A DNA stretch of 7,895 bases, taken from NCBI GenBank assembly GCA_017609225.1, contig JAFCEK010000039.1:1-7895 (forward strand), written 5' to 3'. Under the pieces are notes generated by a model that had not been told where the DNA came from, ran no database searches, and saw only the letters and a program-made list of their open reading frames with translations. Made by a program: the position numbers and the translations under genes. This document shows positions 1 through 5,445 of the stretch, one piece after another; the stretch's first letter is position 1, and each line of letters opens with the position of its first letter. The stretch is from Candidatus Aenigmatarchaeota archaeon. GTDB taxonomy: Archaea > Aenigmatarchaeota > Aenigmatarchaeia > QMZP01.

Positions 1-879
1 AAGCAACTTCTTGATTTTCTGTTCAAAACATTCTATGCACACCAGTACAGAGACCTGTCAGCCCTGGAAAAAATCCTGGACAGGGTTTTGGCACAGCTTT
101 CTGATTTCAGATTTATAACATCCGGAGCAGAGAAACCAGAACAGGAAAACCCCTTCAGGCCTGCAAAGGACCTGCTGAAAAAAGAAAAACAAAAACTGAA
201 GTCCACAAGAATTGGAAAAAGGGTTTCAGAACTTTATATTGACCCCCTGACAGCAAACTATTTCATAAAAAACCTGGAGAAAGCAAAAACAGAGGGTGCA
301 TCCCATTTTTCACTGCTCCATCTGATATCAAACACAATGGAGATGAGCCCCAAGCTGAATCTGAGGAAAAAGGATTTTGAGGAGATAAATGAGCTGCTTG
401 CCAGGGAGGAAAAAACACTCCTGGACAGGCCCCCAAACCCCTGGAACTTTGAATATGATGATTATCTGCGCTCAATAAAAACCGCGATGCTTATTAATTC
501 CTGGACAGAGGAATCAGGGGAGGATTACATACTGGATGAGCTTGGGGTAACTCCAGGGGAGCTGAGGGCAAGGCTTGAAATAGCTGACTGGCTCCTTTAC
601 TCCATTCAGGAGCTTGCACTCCTGCTGGGACATATGAACATGCTGAAAACTATAAGAAAATCCAGGCTAAGAATAAAATACGGGGTCAGGGAGGAGCTGC
701 TGCCTCTGGTAAGACTAAAGGGCATAGGCAGGGCCAGGGCAAGGCAGCTGTGGCAGTCGGGAATAAAATCCATAAAAAACCTCAGGGATGTTCCCCTAGA
801 AACCCTGGAAAGGGTAATTGGAGCAAAAACAGCAAGGGACATTAAAGACCAGCTTGGCGAATTAAATGAGGATGCTTAA
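1..879 (+). CDS. hel308: Hel308-type superfamily 2 DNA helicase, C-terminal part (5' truncated by window edge)
   Basis: The frame is open from base 1, so the gene starts outside the window; the TTG at 88 is only an internal codon. The 292 visible residues match the C-terminal half of archaeal Hel308, an ATP-dependent 3'-5' helicase acting on stalled forks. The winged-helix end comes first. The ratchet domain follows, with the family-typical stretch STRIGKRVSELYIDPLTA (about visible residues 68-85). The C-terminal helix-hairpin-helix domain contains LKGIGRARARQLWQSGI (about 239-255), matching the conserved IGRxRAR motif of Hel308 domain V, which contacts single-stranded DNA and restrains the motor. 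The RecA-like motor domains lie upstream and are not seen. The last codons overlap the start of the DUF192 gene by 14 bases, suggesting co-transcription. The family assignment is recognised from motifs and is firm; activity is inferred. Confidence 0.93.
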   Translation, partial: KQLLDFLFKTFYAHQYRDLSALEKILDRVLAQLSDFRFITSGAEKPEQENPFRPAKDLLKKEKQKLKSTRIGKRVSELYIDPLTANYFIKNLEKAKTEGASHFSLLHLISNTMEMSPKLNLRKKDFEEINELLAREEKTLLDRPPNPWNFEYDDYLRSIKTAMLINSWTEESGEDYILDELGVTPGELRARLEIADWLLYSIQELALLLGHMNMLKTIRKSRLRIKYGVREELLPLVRLKGIGRARARQLWQSGIKSIKNLRDVPLETLERVIGAKTARDIKDQLGELNEDA

Positions 880-1237
880 AGACGGAAAGGTTATCCTGAA
901 TGAAGTTGAGATAGCAAAAAGATTCTGGAATAAGGCAAAGGGGCTTATGTTCAGAAGAGAGCTGCCTGAAGGCAGGGGCCTTCTGATGGTTTTCGAAAAG
1001 GAAAATGAGCCTGGAATCTGGATGCTTGGCATGAGATTTCCCATTGATTTGATATTCCTCAATGCCCAGATGCAGGTTATTGACATAAGAAAAAACATAA
1101 AGCCAATGAAGATAAACCCAAAATCCTGGAAGGTATATTTCCCGAAGGAGCCGGCAAAATATGTTCTTGAAGTAAGGGCAGGCTTCGCGGAAAAACAGAA
1201 AATAAAAAAACTGGATTTTTTGGAGCTTGCTGAGTAA
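866..1237 (+). CDS. DUF192 family protein (PF02643-like)
   Basis: This 123-residue protein covers the whole DUF192 domain, a small beta-rich fold found in bacteria and archaea with no agreed biochemical role. Visible signatures are KAKGLMFR (23-30), the core IWMLGMRFPIDLIFL (51-65, corresponding to the family's fWMkNt.ipLDviFi), a VIDIRKNIKP strand (71-80), and YVLEVRAGFAEK near the end (99-110). Many bacterial members are exported, but no signal peptide is seen here, so this one is probably cytoplasmic. The ATG at 866 lies inside the hel308 end; a second in-frame ATG at 872 is an alternative. No strong Shine-Dalgarno precedes either, so translation is probably coupled to hel308. The stop abuts the stop of the convergent gene with no spacer. 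Confidence 0.93.
   Translation: MRMLKDGKVILNEVEIAKRFWNKAKGLMFRRELPEGRGLLMVFEKENEPGIWMLGMRFPIDLIFLNAQMQVIDIRKNIKPMKINPKSWKVYFPKEPAKYVLEVRAGFAEKQKIKKLDFLELAE
1204..1210 (-). terminator. Possible T-tract terminator for the unknown minus-strand operon
   Basis: Seven consecutive T on the minus strand lie 28 bases past the stop codon at 1238, inside the 3' end of the convergent DUF192 gene. Archaeal polymerases terminate at T-runs without a hairpin, and the zero-length spacer means any terminator must sit in the opposite gene. The tract also encodes lysines on the plus strand, so chance is possible. Confidence 0.35.
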
Positions 1238-2020
1238 CTACCACATTATTACTACATCTCTGCAAATACCCAACCATTTGTTTACATCATCAGTAAATCT
1301 TTTATACTGCCTTCTTAGACGCTCCTCGCTCATTTTTGGTTTTTCCCTGAAGTGTTTTTTCAGGAACCCGGGCATAAAATAACTGATAGCATGCCTGAAT
1401 TTGGTTGAAACCCAGTCCATAATATAATAATTAACAGTCTGAGCTCCATAATACAGGAAAAGACCACCATCCCAGTTAGCTATCCAGTCACGCGGAGTTC
1501 GCATCCTGTTGCGGAAAGGTATTTCAGCAACATAAAAACCATTGCCTATTGGTTTTCCCCTTCTGCTATAGAATCTTAGTGCATTCTTGACAAACTCTTC
1601 CCTCATCTCTGTTTCTTCGCCCCCTTCACCAAATTTCCCTATAGCAACAACATTCTCTGCACCCAGAAGGCTGAACTCATCATCATACATATCATGGAAT
1701 GGCTTCTTTACAACAGTACCGCCGCTTGTAAATCCTGTCAACTCATTACCATCCCATATAAGTTCACTATAACTTGATAAAGGAGATTCTCCATTGTCCG
1801 GGTCCCATTTCCTGTATGCATATATCTCCAGCCTCTCACCATCATCCTTGTAAATAATCTCGTTTGCCTTTTTTCCGTCAAATGCACCCCCTCTGTATCC
1901 CATGCCATAAACATCTGTAATCAATTTAGTGAGTTTGTTATTTTGCAGTCCCCGCTGTACAGCATCTATTGTATCAGTCAATATATCATCTGCAATTTCG
2001 CCAAAGATTGAAAACGGCAT
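1238..2020 (-). CDS. Hypothetical protein, 260 residues, family not recognised
   Basis: I do not recognise this protein. It appears soluble, with no signal peptide or membrane segment. The N-terminal part is helical (FGEIADDILTDTIDAVQRGL) and is followed by Gly- and Tyr-rich sequence (YGMGYRGGAF, about 38-47 from this start). The middle resembles beta strands (ERLEIYAYRKWD, SELIWDGNELTGF), with an acidic Gly-rich loop GKFGEGGEETE (about 128-138). The C-terminal third is aromatic (NWDGGLFLYYGAQTVNYYIMDW), then basic and helical (KHFREKPKMSEERLRRQYKRF). A GTG at 2029 lies in frame, but AGGTGAT sits just upstream of the ATG at 2020, so I prefer the ATG. It starts 14 bases after the stop of the 226-residue gene and is probably the last gene of that operon. 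Codon use looks native. Coding status is well supported; function is unknown. Confidence 0.83.
   Translation of the reverse strand: MPFSIFGEIADDILTDTIDAVQRGLQNNKLTKLITDVYGMGYRGGAFDGKKANEIIYKDDGERLEIYAYRKWDPDNGESPLSSYSELIWDGNELTGFTSGGTVVKKPFHDMYDDEFSLLGAENVVAIGKFGEGGEETEMREEFVKNALRFYSRRGKPIGNGFYVAEIPFRNRMRTPRDWIANWDGGLFLYYGAQTVNYYIMDWVSTKFRHAISYFMPGFLKKHFREKPKMSEERLRRQYKRFTDDVNKWLGICRDVVIMW
1333..1360 (+). terminator. Possible T-rich terminator for hel308-DUF192, inside the convergent gene
   Basis: Three plus-strand T-runs (five, five and six T) lie within 28 bases, about 95 bases past the DUF192 stop. This is the first clustered T-rich stretch downstream and could end the plus-strand transcript. 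It also encodes lysine/phenylalanine-rich sequence of the opposing gene, so support is weak. Confidence 0.25.
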
Positions 2021-2024
2021 TTTA

Positions 2025-2031
2025 ATCACCT
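2025..2031 (-). promoter_or_regulatory. Ribosome binding site deciding the start of the 260-residue gene
   Basis: The minus strand reads AGGTGAT four bases before the ATG at 2020, matching the 3' half of the Shine-Dalgarno consensus GGAGGTGATC. The alternative GTG at 2029 is part of this motif, which argues for the downstream ATG. Confidence 0.6.
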
Positions 2032-2034
2032 AAT

Positions 2035-2715
2035 TTATGCAGCTGCCTTTAATCTTGCAAGGTCAGGTTTATATTCTGCAACCCTGTCAAACACAGGGTC
2101 TTTTACCTCGTTTCTTCTCTTGTAAACATACAAAGCCCCTTCATATGCCTGCCTTGCTGAAGGATCAAAATATGAAAGCTTTTCCAAGCTGTCCAGAACC
2201 ATGGCATCAAATTCATCATGTTCCTGGTCGGTCGGCTTCAGGTATGCCTCCATAATCTCATGCACCTTTATATATGCCTGCACGCCTGCCTTCAGATAAT
2301 CATCCAGTGTTCTGCCAAGAATGCCTGGAACAGCATCAATTCTTGGTATATATGCCGTTTTCCTGCCGTTTCTTTCCTCCCAGCGTCCCATAACCTTTCT
2401 GCTGTTAAGATAATCAGCATCAACCTCATTAACCTCAACACCGAATTCAGCTCCATGCACTATCCTTCTTACAGCATTAAGAACATATGCATTGTAAACC
2501 CTGGAAACAGGGCTGCCGTAAAGAATTTTTTTCCTTACATTTTGATACTTTCCAAGAGCCCAGTTCACAGCCTTCTGGATTCCCCAGTCAATTACAGGAA
2601 CCCCTGTCCATTCTCCTGTTTCCCATGGCTTTGCCCTTGATTCAGGCTCTTTCAGCTGAACATTTTCATCATAAAGTTGCTGTTCTCCTTCCCGAAAATC
2701 TTTTATTTCAGCCAT
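2035..2715 (-). CDS. Hypothetical protein, 226 residues, with an HEIME motif; family not recognised
   Basis: I do not recognise a family. The protein is soluble with a charged, probably flexible N-terminus (about 1-35). Next comes a Trp-rich stretch (WETGEWTGVPVIDWGIQKAVNWALG, 31-55, read in two overlapping parts: WETGEWTG then VPVIDWGIQKAVNWALG). Basic helices follow (about 56-87). A segment YIPRIDAVPGILGR (122-135) precedes the most notable part, VHEIMEAYL (151-159), with His152, Glu153 and Glu156, then His166 and Glu168 after a short gap. An HExxE core followed by His is compatible with metal binding but is not the classical HExxH protease motif. The C-terminus is helical and basic. The ATG lies five bases after the stop of the 30-codon ORF, so reinitiation is plausible; a GGAGG lies 15 bases upstream, farther than usual. 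The 260-residue gene follows closely. Confidence 0.84.
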   Translation of the reverse strand: MAEIKDFREGEQQLYDENVQLKEPESRAKPWETGEWTGVPVIDWGIQKAVNWALGKYQNVRKKILYGSPVSRVYNAYVLNAVRRIVHGAEFGVEVNEVDADYLNSRKVMGRWEERNGRKTAYIPRIDAVPGILGRTLDDYLKAGVQAYIKVHEIMEAYLKPTDQEHDEFDAMVLDSLEKLSYFDPSARQAYEGALYVYKRRNEVKDPVFDRVAEYKPDLARLKAAA

Positions 2716-2720
2716 ATTTA

Positions 2721-2813
2721 TCAGAGCTCTCCTCCTCTTTTGTCTATATAAAGCCTGTTTATGCTTCTTTTCTCAAGTCTTTCTAACATCTGTTGAGCCC
2801 CTTCTCTGTACAT
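2721..2813 (-). CDS. Possible 30-residue small protein heading the unknown operon
   Basis: This short frame runs ATG to TGA and encodes a charged, helix-prone peptide beginning MYREGAQQMLERLEKRS and ending IDKRGGEL, with no Cys, Trp or Pro. A well-formed TATA box lies about 35 bases upstream of the ATG, placing a transcript start roughly ten bases before it. GTGA, a partial Shine-Dalgarno match, sits six bases before the ATG; an in-frame GTG at 2822 is an alternative start. Its stop is five bases from the ATG of the 226-residue gene, and the GGAGG upstream of that gene lies inside this frame. It could be a real small protein, a leader peptide controlling the next gene, or an open 5' UTR. No homology is recognised. 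Confidence 0.5.
   Translation of the reverse strand: MYREGAQQMLERLEKRSINRLYIDKRGGEL
2745..2752 (-). promoter_or_regulatory. Secondary TATA-like box inside the 30-codon ORF
   Basis: The minus strand reads TTTATATA about 30 bases upstream of the 226-residue gene's ATG. If used, it would start a transcript about ten bases before that ATG and bypass the small ORF. The same bases encode Leu-Tyr-Ile of the small ORF, so it may be coincidental. Confidence 0.3.
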
Positions 2814-2843
2814 AATTGTCACTAATAAATAGTGAAATATTAG

Positions 2844-2853
2844 TATTTATAAA
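2844..2853 (-). promoter_or_regulatory. Archaeal TATA box for the unknown operon
   Basis: The minus strand reads TTTATAAATA, close to the archaeal TATA consensus, with purine-rich CGAAAGC just upstream as a possible BRE. Expected initiation about 25 bases downstream falls near 2824, just ahead of the small-ORF ATG at 2813. It sits in a non-coding gap after the T-tract that ends the infB block. Confidence 0.6.
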
Positions 2854-2888
2854 GCTTTCGGTTGGCCGCTTTATGCTGTTTTTGCATC

Positions 2889-2902
2889 AAAAAACCCAAA
2901 AA
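2889..2902 (-). terminator. T-tract terminator after the 70-codon ORF
   Basis: Immediately after the TAA at 2903 the minus strand carries five T, three G and six T. This is a typical intrinsic archaeal termination signal and would separate the infB block from the TATA box downstream. Confidence 0.55.
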
Positions 2903-3106
2903 TTAGACATTTTCCCGCCCTTTCAGAGACAAATAATCACTGCTCCCCTTCAAAAACAATATATGCCCTTCAGGATGCTCGAGGCCAATGCCCAAAACAT
3001 CACTGCTTTTTTCACTTACAGGATACCATCCCCTGGGAAAGCCTGGAAAATCTTCTTTAAGGTAAACATTTTTTTGCTTCCTTGCCCCTTCAACTGTAAC
3101 AGCCAT
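2903..3106 (-). CDS. Hypothetical small protein, 67 residues
   Basis: I do not recognise this protein. It is soluble, basic at the N-terminus (MAVTVEGARKQKNVYLKEDF), then Pro/Gly/aromatic (PGFPRGWYPVSEK), then strand-like (HILFLKG, DYLSLKG), with no Cys and no membrane segment. The composition looks like a small folded beta protein rather than a random frame. An upstream in-frame ATG at 3115 adds three residues. I prefer 3106 because an AT-rich TATA-like element (TTTAAAAATTAAA on the minus strand) lies about 25 bases upstream, which would give a leaderless transcript. The alternative is read-through from the PAP2 gene, which ends about 30 bases upstream. A T-tract directly after the stop supports a real transcript end here. 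Confidence 0.52.
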   Translation of the reverse strand: MAVTVEGARKQKNVYLKEDFPGFPRGWYPVSEKSSDVLGIGLEHPEGHILFLKGSSDYLSLKGRENV

Positions 3107-3131
3107 ATTCCTCATCTGTCATTTAATTTTT

Positions 3132-3138
3132 AAAAAAA
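3132..3138 (-). terminator. T7 tract directly after the PAP2 stop
   Basis: Seven T follow the PAP2 gene's TAA on the minus strand without a gap. This could terminate infB-PAP2 mRNA. It also runs into the AT-rich element proposed as promoter for the 67-residue ORF, so the two roles may be combined. Confidence 0.45.
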
Positions 3139-3630
3139 TTAAACCTTTCCTAGCCTTTTCTCAAATCCAAGAACAATTAATGGGATGGCAGCACCCAGCA
3201 CAAAACCCCCCAGCACATCAGGCAGCGTATGCACGCCCAGCGCTATCCTGGAACATGCAACCAGAACAGGAATTAAAAAGACAGGCAGTGCCTTTTTCCT
3301 TCCAACTGCTATGAAAATGCTTGTGAATACAGCAAACGCTGCAGCTGTATGGCCTGAGGGAAAGCTTGAATCAGGCATACAGTATGGATTGCACATATCA
3401 GCAGGGCATGGAACGCATGGCCTTTCCAGATAAACAAAGGTTTTAAAGCCCTGTGCTATAAGGAAAACAGCTATGATGCTGGGTATGAAAAAAACAAGAA
3501 ACCGCTTTATATTTTTTCTTTTTTCAATTCCCTTAATCTTCATAACAAAGTAAAAAACAACAAGCAGCAGAGAAACAATTGCCCATAAAACAGGCTCACC
3601 TGCAAGCGTAATCAAATACCATACATTCAT
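3139..3630 (-). CDS. PAP2-superfamily membrane phosphatase with a four-Cys loop
   Basis: This 163-residue integral membrane protein carries all three parts of the PAP2 phosphatase signature: K63-x6-R70-P71, PSGH at 91-94, and S127-R128-x5-H134-x3-D138. In the family these bind phosphate and provide the His nucleophile (expected H134) and acid (H94). Hydrophobic segments lie at about 5-30, 43-62, 95-109, 115-132 and 138-155. Likely substrates are lipid phosphates such as polyprenyl pyrophosphates or archaeal phosphatidate analogues; the sequence does not choose between them. An unusual feature is Cys72, 75, 80 and 84 between the first two motifs, in the loop next to the active site. The ATG overlaps the infB stop (ATGA), and GGTGGGG just upstream serves as ribosome binding site, so the two are translationally coupled. 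Confidence 0.95.
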   Translation of the reverse strand: MNVWYLITLAGEPVLWAIVSLLLVVFYFVMKIKGIEKRKNIKRFLVFFIPSIIAVFLIAQGFKTFVYLERPCVPCPADMCNPYCMPDSSFPSGHTAAAFAVFTSIFIAVGRKKALPVFLIPVLVACSRIALGVHTLPDVLGGFVLGAAIPLIVLGFEKRLGKV

Positions 3631-5372
3631 GCATCCCCACCTTCCATCTCCTCAAGAAGCTCCCTCTCCTCTGGCGTGAGTTTTGCCTTTACCTTTTGCA
3701 GCTTCTCCATATCATCCCTGCTTATATAGTTCTCAAGCTCATCATTCTCCTTTATATCCCTGCCTATGGTTACATCCTCCATTGAGAGGGCAACCCTTTG
3801 CCCTGCCGCAGCTTCCTGTATGTTTTCCCCCTCTGATTGTATCTCTTTTATTTCCCCTATAATTTTGTTTTTAAGCTTCAGCTTGTATCCCGGCTTTATA
3901 ATGCCCTTAACAACCTCAATTCCGAATATGGCAGGATTTTTCTGCCTGAAAACAAAGCCCTTCAGAACCCTTATCCTCCCGGGATGCGTTACTGTTTCCA
4001 AAAGCCTCTGCTCTTCCCTTTTCTTTCTGTCCTTGACCCATTTTTCATATCTTTCCAGAAGCGTGTATATTACATTTGAACTGAACAATGCAACCCTGTT
4101 GTCCTTTGCAAGCTTTTCAGCATCCTTTGGAACATTCACATTAAATGCAAAAATAATAGGCTCTTCCAGACTTCTCATCTCAAGTATATCAGCCTTTGCA
4201 ACATCACCAACAAGCGCCTTCCTTATGGGAAGTCCTATGCCATTGAGGGTTTTTATCAGCGCCTCCAGAGAGCCAAGCGTGTCAGCCCTTATCAGAACCC
4301 CTTCTTTCTCTGTTTTTATCTCAACCTCCTCAACCTCATCTTCCACTTCCTTTATGGCCTTTTCCAGGCCTTTTTTGCTGTTCACAGCCCTTAGAGGAGA
4401 GCCTGCCACCACAGCCTCAAGTCCGGGAGCAGCTATCTTTATGCCGTCTGCTGCTGATACAGAATCAACCTGCTGGAAATTCTTCTCAACCCTCAGCTCC
4501 TTGAGCGGTCTTGGCTTCAGCAGTGCCTTTACCCTTGTTGTTATGGTTTTTTCCCCTTCTTTCATGCTTGCAATAACTATGTAGTCGTTTTTTCTTATTT
4601 CCCCATCATAAAGAATTACATCAATTGTTGTTCCCAGTCCCTTGTATTCCTTTACCTCTAGAACAGTTCCCTTTCCCTCACCCTCAGTAATTTCCAGTCC
4701 CCTCTTCAGGTATTTCTGGCATATGCCTGCCAGAACCATAAGCAAATCAGGAATTCCCTCGCCTGTTTTTCCAGAAACAGGCACTATGGCTATCTGCTTT
4801 GTGTAATCAGAAACCCTGTCATATCGTTCTGCCTGAAGCCCCTTAGCACCAAGCTGTCCTATAACCCTGTACAGCTTTTCTTCCAGCTCATTCTGCGCCC
4901 TTTCGCTCTGCTCCCCAAAACTCTCCAGAAAGCAGGCATTTTCCTTTGGGTTCCATCCTGTGATGGTGTCAATCTTTGTCAGCGCCACAACAAAAGGAGT
5001 TTTGAACTGCCTGAGATAGTTTAAGCTCTCCTCGGTTTGGGGCTGGAATCCCTCATTCACATCCACCACAAGCACAGCCAGATCAGCTATTGCCCCGCCT
5101 CTTTTCCTCAGTGTTGTAAATGCCTCATGTCCGGGGCTGTCAATCCAGAGCAGCCCGGGAATAGTTAAATCAATCTTTAACCTGTTCAGCAAATCACCGC
5201 AAACCCCCACAAAAACATTAAAAGGAATATAGCTTGAAGATATATGCTGCGTTATCGCCCCAGGCTCCCCCTTGGCGATAGCAGTTCCCCTGATTTTATC
5301 CAGCAGCGTGGTCTTTCCATGGTCCACATGACCAAGCATTACAAGTATCGGGGAGCGTATTTTATTTTTCAT
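3627..5372 (-). CDS. infB: Translation initiation factor aIF5B (IF-2 family GTPase)
   Basis: aIF5B is the GTPase that promotes ribosomal subunit joining. From the ATG at 5372 it has 581 residues, normal for archaea. GTPase motifs are G1 GHVDHGKT (14-21 from this start), switch I ITQHI (about 40-44), G3 DSPGH (78-82) and G4 TKID (132-135). G4 has Thr where aIF5B usually has Asn, within the accepted (N/T)KxD pattern. The beta-barrel domain II follows (YKGLGTTIDVILYDGEIRKN), then domain III, domain IV (GFVFRQKNPAIFGIEVVKG) and the C-terminal helix (LTPEERELLEEMEGG) that in the family contacts aIF1A. No intein interrupts the motifs. A TTG at 5381 would add three residues; I prefer the ATG. The gene is first of a block with the PAP2 gene and divergent from guaA. 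Confidence 0.98.
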   Translation of the reverse strand: MKNKIRSPILVMLGHVDHGKTTLLDKIRGTAIAKGEPGAITQHISSSYIPFNVFVGVCGDLLNRLKIDLTIPGLLWIDSPGHEAFTTLRKRGGAIADLAVLVVDVNEGFQPQTEESLNYLRQFKTPFVVALTKIDTITGWNPKENACFLESFGEQSERAQNELEEKLYRVIGQLGAKGLQAERYDRVSDYTKQIAIVPVSGKTGEGIPDLLMVLAGICQKYLKRGLEITEGEGKGTVLEVKEYKGLGTTIDVILYDGEIRKNDYIVIASMKEGEKTITTRVKALLKPRPLKELRVEKNFQQVDSVSAADGIKIAAPGLEAVVAGSPLRAVNSKKGLEKAIKEVEDEVEEVEIKTEKEGVLIRADTLGSLEALIKTLNGIGLPIRKALVGDVAKADILEMRSLEEPIIFAFNVNVPKDAEKLAKDNRVALFSSNVIYTLLERYEKWVKDRKKREEQRLLETVTHPGRIRVLKGFVFRQKNPAIFGIEVVKGIIKPGYKLKLKNKIIGEIKEIQSEGENIQEAAAGQRVALSMEDVTIGRDIKENDELENYISRDDMEKLQKVKAKLTPEERELLEEMEGGDA

Positions 5373-5381
5373 AACTACCAA

Positions 5382-5445
5382 CTGAAACAGTTATATTCAT
5401 AATTTAAATCTTATCTCTAAATATATATCACACTGAGGGCTGATT
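5382..5445. promoter_or_regulatory. Divergent AT-rich promoter region between infB and guaA
   Basis: This spacer holds two TATA-like elements readable on both strands. TTTAAAT at about 5403-5408 would place a guaA start near 5432, retaining GAGGG (5435-5439) as ribosome binding site. On the minus strand the same element points to about 5380, giving a nearly leaderless infB mRNA. The second element, around 5418-5428 (TAAATATATAT), points to guaA initiation at about the ATG, or on the minus strand to about 5398. Which element serves which gene cannot be decided by reading. The closeness implies competition or co-regulation. Confidence 0.5.

Noticed and set aside
2218..2640. Plus-strand open frame opposite the 226-residue gene
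   Set aside because: The composition is Cys/His/Ser-rich with no motif, and the minus strand has better start context, codon use and operon spacing.
2903..3106. Rieske-like protein, from the GWYPV string in the small ORF
   Set aside because: There is no CxH pair or any Cys, so an iron-sulfur site is impossible; the resemblance is a few residues only.
2816..3133. Plus-strand 105-codon frame in the gap after the infB block
   Set aside because: It runs antisense through the TATA box, the T-tract and the 67-residue ORF; the translation is low in acidic residues and has no ribosome binding site.
3766..4584. Long plus-strand open frame opposite infB
   Set aside because: It is Ser/Phe-rich, as expected for the antisense of a Lys/Glu-rich gene, and lies wholly within a certain aIF5B gene.
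3627..5372. Intein or insertion in aIF5B
   Set aside because: GTPase motifs and all later domains are contiguous and the length is normal for the family.
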